Below are positions 43,758 to 52,212 of a stretch of DNA of 64,000 bases, piece by piece. A program made the position numbers and the translations under genes. The stretch covers positions 1,657,001 through 1,721,000 of the forward strand of contig NZ_JACHMI010000001.1 of assembly GCF_014207985.1 (NCBI RefSeq). The letters run 5' to 3'. Each line of letters opens with the position of its first letter. The stretch's first letter is position 1. Source of the DNA: Nonomuraea rubra. Lineage in GTDB: Bacteria; Actinomycetota; Actinomycetes; Streptosporangiales; Streptosporangiaceae. The notes under the pieces were generated by a model, which did no database searches, was not told the origin of the DNA, and saw only the letters and a program-made list of their open reading frames with translations.

Positions 43758-44267
43758 ATGCCGACGAGAAGCGCAGCCGTCCTGACCAGCGGGACCGCCA
43801 ACGCAGCCAAGCTGTTCGTGGCGGCCCTGGCGTTCACCAGCGCGTACGTCGGCTTCTCCGCCTACAGTAACGCCAGCTCCACACCCCAGCCCGCCACCCC
43901 GGTCACCCTGTCGGCCCGCGAGCTGCCCGTCACCGCCCCGGCCGAGGAGCTCGCCACGGCGGGCAAGGTGACCGTGAGCGTGCTGACCGACGGCGGCCCC
44001 GGCTGCGCCAAGTCGTACGTCGCCCGCAGCCTCGTGGTCAACCCGGGCCCGGACGCGGCCGTCTCCTACCGCTGGAGGCTGGCCCGCTGGAGCCCGTCGG
44101 CCAGGGAGTGGCGCACGTACCTGGCCGACCACGACGGTTTCGCCGCCCCCGAGCGCACGGTCGAGTGGCGCCCCCGGGTCTCGGGGAACCCGGGCTGGTA
44201 CCGCGTCGAGCTGACGGTCGAGGGCGCCGACCCGATCGCGAGCGACCGCTTCCAGGCGAGCTGCTGA
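43758..44267 (+). CDS. Small membrane-anchored exported protein with cysteine pair
   Basis: 169 aa. One N-terminal helix (AAKLFVAALAFTSAYVGFSA) leads to a ~110-residue outside domain with just two cysteines, one in GPGCAKS and one as the last residue. Its pattern (GC, then VSYRWRLARW, then a Trp-rich strand, ending in FQASC) resembles the ectodomain of the pseudokinase at 4636-6078, which reads GCG, ITYEWRK and ends FTYKC. ATG at 43758 follows GAGGGG. Function unknown; a shared fold is inferred. Confidence 0.65.
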   Translation: MPTRSAAVLTSGTANAAKLFVAALAFTSAYVGFSAYSNASSTPQPATPVTLSARELPVTAPAEELATAGKVTVSVLTDGGPGCAKSYVARSLVVNPGPDAAVSYRWRLARWSPSAREWRTYLADHDGFAAPERTVEWRPRVSGNPGWYRVELTVEGADPIASDRFQASC

Positions 44268-44297
44268 CCGATCACGAGCGAGCGGCCCACCGGCTGA

Positions 44298-47200
44298 TCA
44301 GGGGCGGCCGTTCCCGAGCGAGCTGCCCACCGACTGGCGCGCCGCCTCCACCCAGCGAGGCACGCCCACCCGCTCGGCCACCTCCAGAGCCTTCTCGTAG
44401 TGCTCCCGCGCGGCATCAGGCTGCCCCAGCCGGATGGCCAGGTCGCCGAGCGTCAGCGCCACCGGCCACAGCGCCACCACGCCGGTGCCCGCGCCCGCCA
44501 CCCGGTCGGCGAACGGCTTGAGCTTGTCGTAGCAGTCGACCATCCGCTCCCGGTCGTCGAGCAGCATCCCGGCCAGCGCCCGCCAGGTCATCGCCAGCTC
44601 GTACAGGAAGTCGGGCCGCACCGGCGGCCGGGTCGCGGCCACGGCCCTGGCGTCCTTCTGGTGCCCGGCCGAGGCCAGGGCCAGCGCGTACGCGTCGAGC
44701 GTCCACTTGGCGCCCCGCATGTGCGCCTCGGCCAGCGGGTCGACCATGTCGGCCGCCCGCCCGGCCACCAGGTGCAGGCAGAACCTCGTGATCAGCGGCA
44801 GGTCCTGGCGGCCCTCCAGCATGCCCGCCCGCGCGGTCATCCTGGCCGCCTCGCCGTAGGCACGCTCGGCGCCCTCGTAGTCGCCGGCGATCATCATCCG
44901 CTGGCCCCGGTACCAGACGACGACCGCGGCGGGCGCCGACAGGTCGTACTGCTTGGCCAGGCGGTCGGCAGCGGCCGCGTGCTCGTCGGCCACGGTGAAC
45001 TCGCCGCGGGCCGCCGCGCACTCCAGCAGCACCAGGTGGGCCAGCGCCTGCGTGGCCATCTGGCCCGAGCGCTGGGCGACCTCCAGCAGCTCCCTGCCGA
45101 TGCTCTCGCGGGAGTCGACCGCGGGGATGTCGTACGACTGCCGCAGCCGCCCGCTCAGCGCCGCCGCGATCAGCGCGGGATCGCCGCTCTGCCGGGCCAG
45201 CTCCAGCGCCTCCAGCGACGCCTGGCGCCCCCGCTCCGGCGAGGAGGAGCCCTCCAGCTCCAGGGCCAGCGTGGTCAGCAGGCTCGCCCGCAGCCGCTGC
45301 TCGCCCGCCGGCAGCTCCATGAGCGCCTTCTCGGTGACGTCCACGATCTCCCACGCGGTGCGGGTGAAGTCGCGCGCCATGCCCTTGTGCGGCACGGCCA
45401 GCGACGCCGCCACCTTCGCGGTGATCTCCAGGTCGCCCAGCGGCAGCGCGGCGTCCATGGCCTGGCGCCGCAGCAGCCGCGCGGCGTGCATGTCGCCGCA
45501 CAGCGCCAGGGCCCTGATCTGGCGCAGCATCAGCCGCAGGCGTTCCTTGGCCCGCTCGGGCCGCTGCTCGCCGCTCTGCTCGTCGCTGCGGGAACGGTCG
45601 AACGCGGCGATGGCCTGCTCCCACAGCGAGGCCGCCTCGCGGTGCGCGAAGCGCCGCTCGGCCTGCTCGGCCGCCAGGCCCGCGTAGTGGACCGCCTTGT
45701 CGGCGGCGTCGGCCAGGAAGTAGTGGTGGGCCAGCGCCGCCACGTCGGACGGCGTGCGCTGCTCGATGACCGACGCCACGGCGGCGTGCAGCCGGGTGCG
45801 GCGCAGCCTGGAGGCGTCGGAGTAGATCGTGTCGCGCACCAGGTCGTGGTCGAAGCGCAGCAGCCCGGGGCCCGGCTCGGTCACCAGCCCCGCCAGCAGC
45901 GCGGCCTCGACGGCCTCGATCACCGACTCCTCGTCCACGGCCACCGCGACCAGCACGTCGAGGTCGACGTCGCGGCCGATCACCGCGGCCTGCAGCAGGA
46001 TCTGCTGCGCCCCCGCGGGCAGCCGCGAGATGCGCCGCCGCAGCACGTCCCGCACGCCCGAGGGCACCTGCGAGAGCACCTCGGTGGCGCTGGCCCGGTC
46101 GGCCGCGCCCTCGGAGTCGAGCAGCCGCACGGTCTCGCGGACGAAGAACGGGTTGCCGCCCGTGCGCTCGACGATCGACTCGACCGCGTCCTCGTCGATC
46201 TCGCGTACGCAGGTGGCCTTGACCAGCTCGGCCACGGCCTTCGGGTCGAGCCCTGACAGCCCCACGCGCACGGGGCCGAGTCTCGCCAGGGCGGCCAGCA
46301 CGTCGGACTGGCGGTCGTCCAGCTCGCTCTCCCTGCACGTCACCACGAGCAGCACCCGGCTGGTCGCCAGCAGGCTCGGCAGCGCGCGCAGCAGGGCGAG
46401 CGTCTGGTCGTCGGCCCAGTGCAGGTCCTCCAGCGTCAGCAGGACGGGGTTGCGCCGGGCCACGCCCGCCAGGTAGCCGCCGACCGCGCGGTGCAGCCTG
46501 AACCCGCCGGACGCCTCGTCCTCGTCGGGGTCGGGGGCGGCGTCGTCGAGCAGCGGCGCGAGGAGCTGGGCGTACTCGCCGGCGCCCGTCATGTCGATGA
46601 GCGTGCGCAGGATCTCCACCCAGGCCCAGCCGGGCGGGGTGGCGCTGGAGTCGGGGCAGGCGCCGGAGGCGGTGGTCCAGCCGTCGGCGCCCAGCCTGCT
46701 CTCGAGCTGGCGCAGCAGCGTGGTCTTGCCCGCGCCCGCGACCCCGGCCACGATCGCGACCTGGAACCGGCCGGTGCGCGAGGCGGCCGTGGTCAGCCTG
46801 GTCAGCTCGGCGTCGCGGCCGACGAACGGCTCGGGCTCCAGCGGCGGCGGCTCGATCGGCGTGGCGGGGCGCGGCGGCCAGGTGTCGCTGACCGGCGCCG
46901 CCGGCCGCGGGGCACGCGCGGGGGCGGGTGCCAGCTCCAGCTCGGGCGCCTGGGCCAGGATGTCGGACTCCAGCTTGCGCAGCGCAGGCCCGGGGTCGAT
47001 GCCGAGCTCGTCGGCGAGGATGTTCCTGGCGCGGCGCAGCGCGGCCAGCGCGTCGCCCTGCCGGCCGCAGCGGTAGAGGCCGAGCGCCAGCAGCCGCCAG
47101 CCCTCCTCGCGCAGCGGGTGCTCGGTGGTGAGCGCCTCCAGGTCGGGCACGGTCTCGGCGTGCAGGCCGAGCCGCAGCCCGGTGTCGGCGTGCCGCTCCC

Positions 47201-47699
47201 TGGACACCAGGCGCAGCTCCGTCAGCCGGTTGACCTCGGCCTCGGCCCACGCCTGGTCGGCGAAGTCGGAGTACGGAGTGCCGCGCCACAACCCCAGCGC
47301 CTTCTCCAGGCGGTCGCGCGCCGACTGCGGATCGCCCTCTTCGAGGTGCTCGCCGGCCGCCCGTACAAGCTGCTCGAACCGCAGCGCGTCGACCTGGTCG
47401 GGCGCCACGCGCAGGGCGTAGCCGGACGCGACCGTCACCAGCAACCGGTTGGGCCCGCCGCGCGGGCGGCCGGGCTCCAGCACCCGCCGCAGGCGCGAGA
47501 TGTAGACCTGCAGGCCCGACTGCGCGCCCTTGGCCGCGTCGTCGTCCCACAGATCGTAAAGAAGCGTGTCAACCGGCACGACCTGACCTCTGGCCACGAG
47601 AAGCCGGGCGAGGACGGCCCGCTGCCGCAACCCGCCGAGGTCGAGTTCGTCGTCGTGTTCGTACGCCTCGACTGGCCCCAGAACTCGGAACGCCACCAT
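44298..47699 (-). CDS. AfsR/SARP-type regulator with BTAD, AAA ATPase and TPR-like domains
   Basis: 1133 aa. An OmpR-like DNA-binding domain (VFRVLGPVEA region, about 1-90) and a bacterial transcriptional activation domain (about 95-245, 'WRGTPYSDFADQAWAEAEVN') are followed by an AAA/NB-ARC-like ATPase (Walker A VAGVAGAGKTTLLRQ, Walker B VLLTLEDLHWADDQ) and a C-terminal half of TPR-like helices. Such large SARPs control secondary metabolism or development, often downstream of Ser/Thr kinases as with AfsR/AfsK. ATG at 47699 starts just before the HTH domain; GTG at 47711 is possible. No adjacent biosynthetic cluster shows its target. Confidence 0.88.
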   Translation of the reverse strand: MVAFRVLGPVEAYEHDDELDLGGLRQRAVLARLLVARGQVVPVDTLLYDLWDDDAAKGAQSGLQVYISRLRRVLEPGRPRGGPNRLLVTVASGYALRVAPDQVDALRFEQLVRAAGEHLEEGDPQSARDRLEKALGLWRGTPYSDFADQAWAEAEVNRLTELRLVSRERHADTGLRLGLHAETVPDLEALTTEHPLREEGWRLLALGLYRCGRQGDALAALRRARNILADELGIDPGPALRKLESDILAQAPELELAPAPARAPRPAAPVSDTWPPRPATPIEPPPLEPEPFVGRDAELTRLTTAASRTGRFQVAIVAGVAGAGKTTLLRQLESRLGADGWTTASGACPDSSATPPGWAWVEILRTLIDMTGAGEYAQLLAPLLDDAAPDPDEDEASGGFRLHRAVGGYLAGVARRNPVLLTLEDLHWADDQTLALLRALPSLLATSRVLLVVTCRESELDDRQSDVLAALARLGPVRVGLSGLDPKAVAELVKATCVREIDEDAVESIVERTGGNPFFVRETVRLLDSEGAADRASATEVLSQVPSGVRDVLRRRISRLPAGAQQILLQAAVIGRDVDLDVLVAVAVDEESVIEAVEAALLAGLVTEPGPGLLRFDHDLVRDTIYSDASRLRRTRLHAAVASVIEQRTPSDVAALAHHYFLADAADKAVHYAGLAAEQAERRFAHREAASLWEQAIAAFDRSRSDEQSGEQRPERAKERLRLMLRQIRALALCGDMHAARLLRRQAMDAALPLGDLEITAKVAASLAVPHKGMARDFTRTAWEIVDVTEKALMELPAGEQRLRASLLTTLALELEGSSSPERGRQASLEALELARQSGDPALIAAALSGRLRQSYDIPAVDSRESIGRELLEVAQRSGQMATQALAHLVLLECAAARGEFTVADEHAAAADRLAKQYDLSAPAAVVVWYRGQRMMIAGDYEGAERAYGEAARMTARAGMLEGRQDLPLITRFCLHLVAGRAADMVDPLAEAHMRGAKWTLDAYALALASAGHQKDARAVAATRPPVRPDFLYELAMTWRALAGMLLDDRERMVDCYDKLKPFADRVAGAGTGVVALWPVALTLGDLAIRLGQPDAAREHYEKALEVAERVGVPRWVEAARQSVGSSLGNGRP

Positions 47700-47777
47700 G
47701 TCAGCCGCCACGCTATGCGGGCCTGCGAATCACGCACAAGGCCCGTGGTCGATTAGCACGCGATGGGTTTGGGATTG

Positions 47778-48839
47778 TCACTGGGTGGCCTTCGAGATCG
47801 CGGACGGGGGCTCCGCGCCGGCGTTCCGGCCGTTGCGCCTGCGCAGCAGCGCCCATGCGCCCAGTGCCAGGCCGCCGAACGGGATCTCGATAGTGTAAGT
47901 CCAGAAGCCGAAAAGCAGTGCGGTCGCGGTCGCCGGAGCGGCCGGCACGCCGAAGGCCGAGGTCAGCAGGAGCACCACGCCGCCCTCCATGATCCCCGCC
48001 CCGCTGGGCGTGATCAGGGCGCTGGTGAGCACGCGCGACAGCGCGAAGACGGCGATCGACTGCGCCAGGCCGGGCCAGGCGCCGGTCACCTGCATGCAGA
48101 CCGCCATGATCGCCCACTGGAAGCCGAGGAAGAAGATCATGCCGAGCGACAGCCCGGGCCACCGCGTGCGCACCACCCCCGCGGTGTCGGCCCGCAGCCG
48201 GTGGAACGCCTCGGACGCGTGGATCTTCAGCCGCAGCAGCCGCGTCACCCCGTCGAGGCCCTTGCCGAGCCAGACGGCCGCCCGCTCCCAGTAGAGCGCG
48301 ACGGCCACCACCACGCAGAGCACGATGATCGAGACCGCGCCCGTCCAGCCCGCGTTGGCGACGGTCGCGTTCGGCGCCTGCCCGGCCATGAGCAGCGCGA
48401 TGATCCCGACGGCCGGCAGGACGAACCTGAACAACGTGTTCCACACGCCGCTGACCAGCGTCATGACCACGAAGGCGCGGCTGGTGAAGCCCCAGCCCTT
48501 GGTCATCGCCCACGACAGAGCCACGCCCACCGCGCCGCCGAACGGCAGCAGGTTGCTGACCGCGCTGCCCGCCGCGTTGAGCGTCAGCCCCTGCAGGTTG
48601 TTCAGCCCCGGCAGGGAGTTGGTCAGCACGAACGTGTACGCCAGCAGGCTCAGCAGCCACAACCCGGCCATCAGCGCGATCTCGCCCGCGTCGAGCGTGC
48701 CGAACACCCTGCCGATCTCCGCCCAGGAGACCGGCTTGCCGGTGAGCGCCTGCACGATCTGGGGGAGGTAGACCACGAGCAGCACGGCCAGTCCGAGCGA
48801 CAGCACGGACAGGGCGATCTGCAGCCACTTGTTCTTCAT
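47778..48839 (-). CDS. Lysylphosphatidylglycerol synthase-type transmembrane protein (UPF0104)
   Basis: 353 aa, about eight helices, matching the membrane domain of MprF/AglD-type proteins without the soluble aminoacyl-transferase domain. Landmarks are 'NAAGSAVSNLLPFGGAVGVA' and 'ALSRVLTSALITPSGAGIMEGG'. In this family the domain flips lipids. It lies 50 bp after the PIG-L deacetylase gene on the same strand; with the divergent GT4 gene this could form a glycolipid synthesis and flipping set (inference). Confidence 0.83.
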   Translation of the reverse strand: MKNKWLQIALSVLSLGLAVLLVVYLPQIVQALTGKPVSWAEIGRVFGTLDAGEIALMAGLWLLSLLAYTFVLTNSLPGLNNLQGLTLNAAGSAVSNLLPFGGAVGVALSWAMTKGWGFTSRAFVVMTLVSGVWNTLFRFVLPAVGIIALLMAGQAPNATVANAGWTGAVSIIVLCVVVAVALYWERAAVWLGKGLDGVTRLLRLKIHASEAFHRLRADTAGVVRTRWPGLSLGMIFFLGFQWAIMAVCMQVTGAWPGLAQSIAVFALSRVLTSALITPSGAGIMEGGVVLLLTSAFGVPAAPATATALLFGFWTYTIEIPFGGLALGAWALLRRRNGRNAGAEPPSAISKATQ

Positions 48840-48889
48840 CGGGGTCCAGTCTGCCGGGTTGCGGCGGGCGGCCTCGTCGTTCTGAAGTA

Positions 48890-49708
48890 CTAGCTGGGCC
48901 ACCGGTCGAAGGGATGAGTGAGGCGGGCGCCGGGGGGCAGGTCGCGGCGGACGTACCACTCGGTGCCGAAGACGAAGCGGTAGAGGGGGCGGGGGACCTT
49001 CAGCATGACAGCCAGCGTGCGGTCGCTGTCGCCGCCGCTGGCCTGGGAGGCGTGCGCGGCCATGGAGGCCCGCTTCTGCCTGGTGTACCTCCTGACGTTC
49101 ACGCGGTGGGTGATCGTCTCGCCCGCCGAGTACGCGCTCTCGAACGTCCGTACGTCGAACTCCGGCGGGAACTTGTAGAACCGGCCGGCCACCCGCAGCA
49201 GCCACAGCAGCGGGTCGCGGTTGACCGTCGCCTCCAGGACGATCTCCGTTCCCGCGATCTTCGCCGCCCGTTTGCCCACCCGGTGCACCTGGACGTGGTC
49301 GGGGTGCCCGTAGCCGCCCGCCGGATCGTAGATCGCCAGCAGGTCGGCCTGCTCCTCCTGGAGGATGGCGGCCAGCGCCTTGGCCGCCGCCTCGGTGTCG
49401 GCGTCGATGAACGCGTTGTCGGGCCGCTCCTCGGCGCTGCCGCCCTTGGGGCTCAGCCCCGAGTCGCCGTAGCCGAGGCACTCGACGCGGGCGCAGCCCA
49501 GCAGCGCGGCCGACCTGTACAGCTCCTTGAGCCGGGTCTCGCCCAGCGCCTCGCCCGGCTCCATCTCGGCCAGGCCGCGCTCGCCCGCCGTGGCCACCAC
49601 GAGCACGACGCGGTGTCCCTCGGCCGCGAGCATCGCCATGGTGCCGGCCGTCAGCAGGGCCTCGTCGTCGGGATGGGCGTGGAAGAACACAGCGGTACGT
49701 GGAGGCAC
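48890..49708 (-). CDS. PIG-L family zinc deacetylase (LmbE-like)
   Basis: 272 aa. FFHAHPDDEALL holds the zinc-binding His-Asp-Asp motif and GGYGHPDHVQVHRV the third ligand and catalytic His pair. PIG-L enzymes deacetylate GlcNAc attached to inositol, inositol-phospholipids or antibiotics; MshB is a relative, but a mycothiol role is not supported by context here. GTG at 49708 is the likely start, as the conserved strand begins five residues later. Its start codon is 23 bp from that of a divergent GT4 gene. Confidence 0.85.
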   Translation of the reverse strand: MPPRTAVFFHAHPDDEALLTAGTMAMLAAEGHRVVLVVATAGERGLAEMEPGEALGETRLKELYRSAALLGCARVECLGYGDSGLSPKGGSAEERPDNAFIDADTEAAAKALAAILQEEQADLLAIYDPAGGYGHPDHVQVHRVGKRAAKIAGTEIVLEATVNRDPLLWLLRVAGRFYKFPPEFDVRTFESAYSAGETITHRVNVRRYTRQKRASMAAHASQASGGDSDRTLAVMLKVPRPLYRFVFGTEWYVRRDLPPGARLTHPFDRWPS

Positions 49709-49711
49709 ACG

Positions 49712-49727
49712 CCCAGATTAGTCTGGG
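49712..49727. promoter_or_regulatory. Palindrome filling the divergent PIG-L/GT4 spacer
   Basis: CCCAGA-TTAG-TCTGGG is an inverted repeat with 6-bp arms centred between the divergent start codons at 49708 and 49732. The spacer is only 23 bp, so any regulator bound here would act on both genes; promoters must lie inside the opposite coding sequences or the transcripts be leaderless. Confidence 0.5.
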
Positions 49728-49731
49728 AGGG

Positions 49732-50856
49732 GTGCGGATCTTTCACGTGAGTGACTGTTACCTGCCGCGACTCGGGGGGATCGAGGTCCAGGTCGCCGAT
49801 CTCGTGCGGATGCAGCGGGAGGCGGGGCACGAGGTGTCGGTGGCCACCGCGACCAGGGGTGAGCCGCTGCCCGGGGTGCACAGGATCGTCGCGAAGATGC
49901 CGTTCGACCTGCCCGTGCACCCGTTCGGCGTGGGTCATCTCACACGCCGCGTCACCTCGGCGCGTCCCGACGTGGTGCACGTGCACGCGGGGGCGGTCTC
50001 GCCGTTCGCGTGGATGGGGGTGCGGGCCGCGTTCCGTGCCGGGGTGCCGTGCGTGGTGACCGTCCACAGCATGTGGGATCCGGTGACGCGGGCGATGTAC
50101 CGGCTGCTGCGGCTCGCGTACGGCTGGCAGCGGTGGCGGCTGGTGGCCACCACGGTCAGCACCGCGGCGGCGGCTCCGATCAGGGCCGTGGCGGGGCCGG
50201 AGGTGCCGGTGCGGGTGGTCTCCAACGGCCTCGACCTCTCGGGCTGGGCGGCGCCTCCCGGCGGCCGGGAGCCCGGTACCCGTGACGGCGTGCACATCGT
50301 GGCCGTGGGCAGGCTGGCGCCGCGCAAGCAGCCGGTGCGCCTGCTGAAGCTGCTCCAGGCGGCCCGCGCGCGCGTGCCCTCCCGGATCCCCATGCGGGCC
50401 ACGATCGTCGGCGACGGGCCGGCTCGGGGGCAGATGGAGCGCTTCCTCGACCGGCACGGCATGACCGGCTGGGTGTCCCTGCCCGGGCGGCACACGCGCG
50501 AGGAGATCGCGAAGGTGCTGGAGTCGGCCGACGTGTTCGTGGCGCCGGCGCCGCGCGAGTCGTTCGGCATCGCGGCGCTGGAGGCGCGGGCCGCCGGGCT
50601 GCCGGTGGTGGCCAGGGCGCAGAGCGGGGTCGCCGACTTCGTCAAGGACGGCACCGAGGGGCTGCTCGGCCGCACGCTCGGCGACCTGGCCGGAGCGGTG
50701 GCGCGACTGTGCACGGACGCGGAGCTGCGCGAGTCGATCGCGGCGCACAACCGCGCGACCCTGCCCGCCGCGGGGTCGTGGCCGACCGTGCTGGAGGGGT
50801 TCGACCAGGCGTACGAGCTGGCCCGCGACCGGCGGAGCTCCTCAGGCACCCGCTAG
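49732..50856 (+). CDS. Family 4 glycosyltransferase (GT-B)
   Basis: 374 aa. 'YLPRLGGIEVQVADLVRMQR' is the N-terminal glycine loop of GT4 enzymes, 'VVSNGLDLSGW' leads into the C-terminal domain, and 'VAPAPRESFGIAALEARAAG' holds the E-x7-E donor-sugar motif. It transfers a sugar from a nucleotide donor with retention, probably to a lipid or inositol acceptor given the adjacent PIG-L gene. GTG at 49732 directly follows GGGAGG; spacing is tight, so leaderless translation is also possible. A strong hairpin ends the transcript at 50898-50938. Confidence 0.85.
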   Translation: MRIFHVSDCYLPRLGGIEVQVADLVRMQREAGHEVSVATATRGEPLPGVHRIVAKMPFDLPVHPFGVGHLTRRVTSARPDVVHVHAGAVSPFAWMGVRAAFRAGVPCVVTVHSMWDPVTRAMYRLLRLAYGWQRWRLVATTVSTAAAAPIRAVAGPEVPVRVVSNGLDLSGWAAPPGGREPGTRDGVHIVAVGRLAPRKQPVRLLKLLQAARARVPSRIPMRATIVGDGPARGQMERFLDRHGMTGWVSLPGRHTREEIAKVLESADVFVAPAPRESFGIAALEARAAGLPVVARAQSGVADFVKDGTEGLLGRTLGDLAGAVARLCTDAELRESIAAHNRATLPAAGSWPTVLEGFDQAYELARDRRSSSGTR

Positions 50857-50897
50857 TGCCTTGATAGAGGGCCGGCGCGGACCTCCGGAAACGCGGA

Positions 50898-50938
50898 CGG
50901 CCACCGCGCGCGAGCGTCGTGCTCGCACGCGGTGGCCG
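50898..50938 (+). terminator. Long hairpin terminator after the GT4 gene
   Basis: An 18-bp stem (arms 50898-50915 and 50921-50938) with a single C:A mismatch and a 5-nt loop GTCGT begins 41 bp past the GT4 stop codon. No U-run follows. Confidence 0.75.
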
Positions 50939-50962
50939 CGAAGCCGGTGGCGGGGGAGGAGG

Positions 50963-51060
50963 TGGCGCGCCCCCCAAGCTGCGCCACGACCCCGGAAATG
51001 GCGCGCCCCCCAAGCTGCGCCACGACCTCGGAGATGGCGCCCCCCATGTGCGCCACCACC
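50963..51060. repeat. Three 36-bp-spaced tandem hairpins between convergent genes
   Basis: Two copies share 28 identical bases starting at 50963 and 50999, and a diverged third starts at 51035. Each copy holds the inverted pair TGGCGC and GCGCCA around a C-rich loop. In the third copy the loop differs but the stem is kept. The array fills the space between the GT4 gene and the convergent lipoprotein gene and may act as a bidirectional termination block. Confidence 0.75.
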
Positions 51061-51134
51061 GTCCCACCCGCCACGACGCGGCCGTACGCTCCGACCTGCC
51101 CCCCACAGGCGGTCGCGCGACGGCCGCGAGCCGA

Positions 51135-51509
51135 TCAGCCGCAGGCCGCGACGGCCTTGGCCTGGATCTCGGGGAGCTTGCCCATCGCCTCGGTGGCGCC
51201 GGACATGTCGTCGACCTTGATGCTCTCGAAGACGGTCGCCATGTCGTTCACCGCGCCCGCGAGGTCGCCGTCGTACTTGCCGGCGAGGGTCTTGAGCTTG
51301 TCGGCGGTCTCCTGGCTCGCCTTCTCGATGGCCTTCGGGTCGGTGGCGGCACTGCTCAGCGAGCTGCTGTACTCATTGGTGATCTTGGTGATCTCCTGGC
51401 TGACCTGCGTGCAGTCAACAGCCTGGCCGATCGCACCACAGGAGGTGGTGAGGGCGGCAAGAGTCAGCGTCGCGGCCGCAACGGCGAGGCGACGACGAGG
51501 GGGAGTCAT
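51135..51509 (-). CDS. Small predicted lipoprotein, all-helical
   Basis: 124 aa. A basic start, a hydrophobic core (LAVAAATLTLAAL) and a lipobox-like TTSC suggest a lipid-anchored protein. The mature part is helical and charged, with a second cysteine in VDCTQVSQE and a third near the C-terminus in VAACG that could form a disulfide. I recognise no family; it resembles small actinobacterial lipoproteins of unknown role. Convergent with the GT4 gene across the hairpin array. Confidence 0.6.
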   Translation of the reverse strand: MTPPRRRLAVAAATLTLAALTTSCGAIGQAVDCTQVSQEITKITNEYSSSLSSAATDPKAIEKASQETADKLKTLAGKYDGDLAGAVNDMATVFESIKVDDMSGATEAMGKLPEIQAKAVAACG

Positions 51510-51598
51510 GTTCCGTGCCCTTCGTAGGTTTAGCGAACGAAGGGAACATTATGGGTCACGACTTGATCGCCGCTTGCACCCCACTAACACCAGGAGTG

Positions 51599-52162
51599 TC
51601 AAGCGGGTGTAAAGCCGTGCAGCAGGACCTGCACGACCTCCTCCGGCTCGGGCAGCGGAAGATCCAGGAGCCCCCGGTAGGCGACGAGGCCGGCGAACAG
51701 GTCCGTCAGCATCCACAGGTCGGCGTTCGGCGGGAGCTCGCCGCGCTCGATCGCGCGCTCGTAGACGACCCACGAGCGCTCCATCCGGGTGCGCATCGAG
51801 GTGCGGATGAGCTCGGCCACCGCGGGGTCGCGGCCCGCCTCGCCGTACACCTGCCTCGCCATGCGGGCGACGCCCGGCTGGTGCCAGAGGGCGAGCGTGT
51901 CGGCGACCACCACGCGCAGGTCGCCTTCCAGCGAGCCGGTGTCGGGGATGGAGACGTGCGCGTTCATCAGGCCTGTGAGGGTTTCGAGGAGCATGTCGCG
52001 TTTGGAGGCGTAGCGGCGGAACACGCTCGCCCTGCCCACGCCTGCCGCCGCGGCGACGTCGTCCATGGTGAAGTCGAGGCCGTGGGAGAGCACCAGCCCG
52101 GCAGCGGCCTGCCTGATGCGGTGGTCGACCGTGGGGTCGGGCTTGCGGCCGCGCGCAGACAT
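51599..52162 (-). CDS. TetR/AcrR family repressor
   Basis: 187 aa. The N-terminal helix-turn-helix ('TMDDVAAAAGVGRASVFRRY') is of TetR type, followed by an all-helical ligand-binding domain. It diverges from a FAD-dependent monooxygenase gene with 50 bp between start codons and a perfect palindrome in the spacer, the standard layout for a repressor of the divergent operon and of itself. The inducer is presumably an aromatic compound or other substrate of the oxygenases. Confidence 0.88.
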   Translation of the reverse strand: MSARGRKPDPTVDHRIRQAAAGLVLSHGLDFTMDDVAAAAGVGRASVFRRYASKRDMLLETLTGLMNAHVSIPDTGSLEGDLRVVVADTLALWHQPGVARMARQVYGEAGRDPAVAELIRTSMRTRMERSWVVYERAIERGELPPNADLWMLTDLFAGLVAYRGLLDLPLPEPEEVVQVLLHGFTPA

Positions 52163-52165
52163 TGT

Positions 52166-52180
52166 GATACTCCTAGTATC
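52166..52180. promoter_or_regulatory. Probable TetR operator
   Basis: GATACT-CCT-AGTATC is a perfect inverted repeat four bases from the TetR start codon and 33 bp upstream of the monooxygenase ATG. Its position in the 50-bp divergent spacer and its AT-rich arms in a GC-rich genome make it the likely repressor site. Confidence 0.7.
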
Positions 52181-52212
52181 TGATATTCAGGGTCTCAGTA
52201 TGAGGAGACGTA

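Noticed and set aside
44416..47550. 1044-codon alternative minus-strand frame inside the AfsR-like gene
   Set aside because: Arg/Ala-rich shadow in a different frame; the true frame has HTH, BTAD and Walker motifs.
48890..50856. PIG-L and GT4 genes as mycothiol genes mshB and mshA
   Set aside because: Divergent arrangement and a neighbouring LPG-synthase-TM gene do not fit mycothiol loci, and sequence landmarks are only general to the families.
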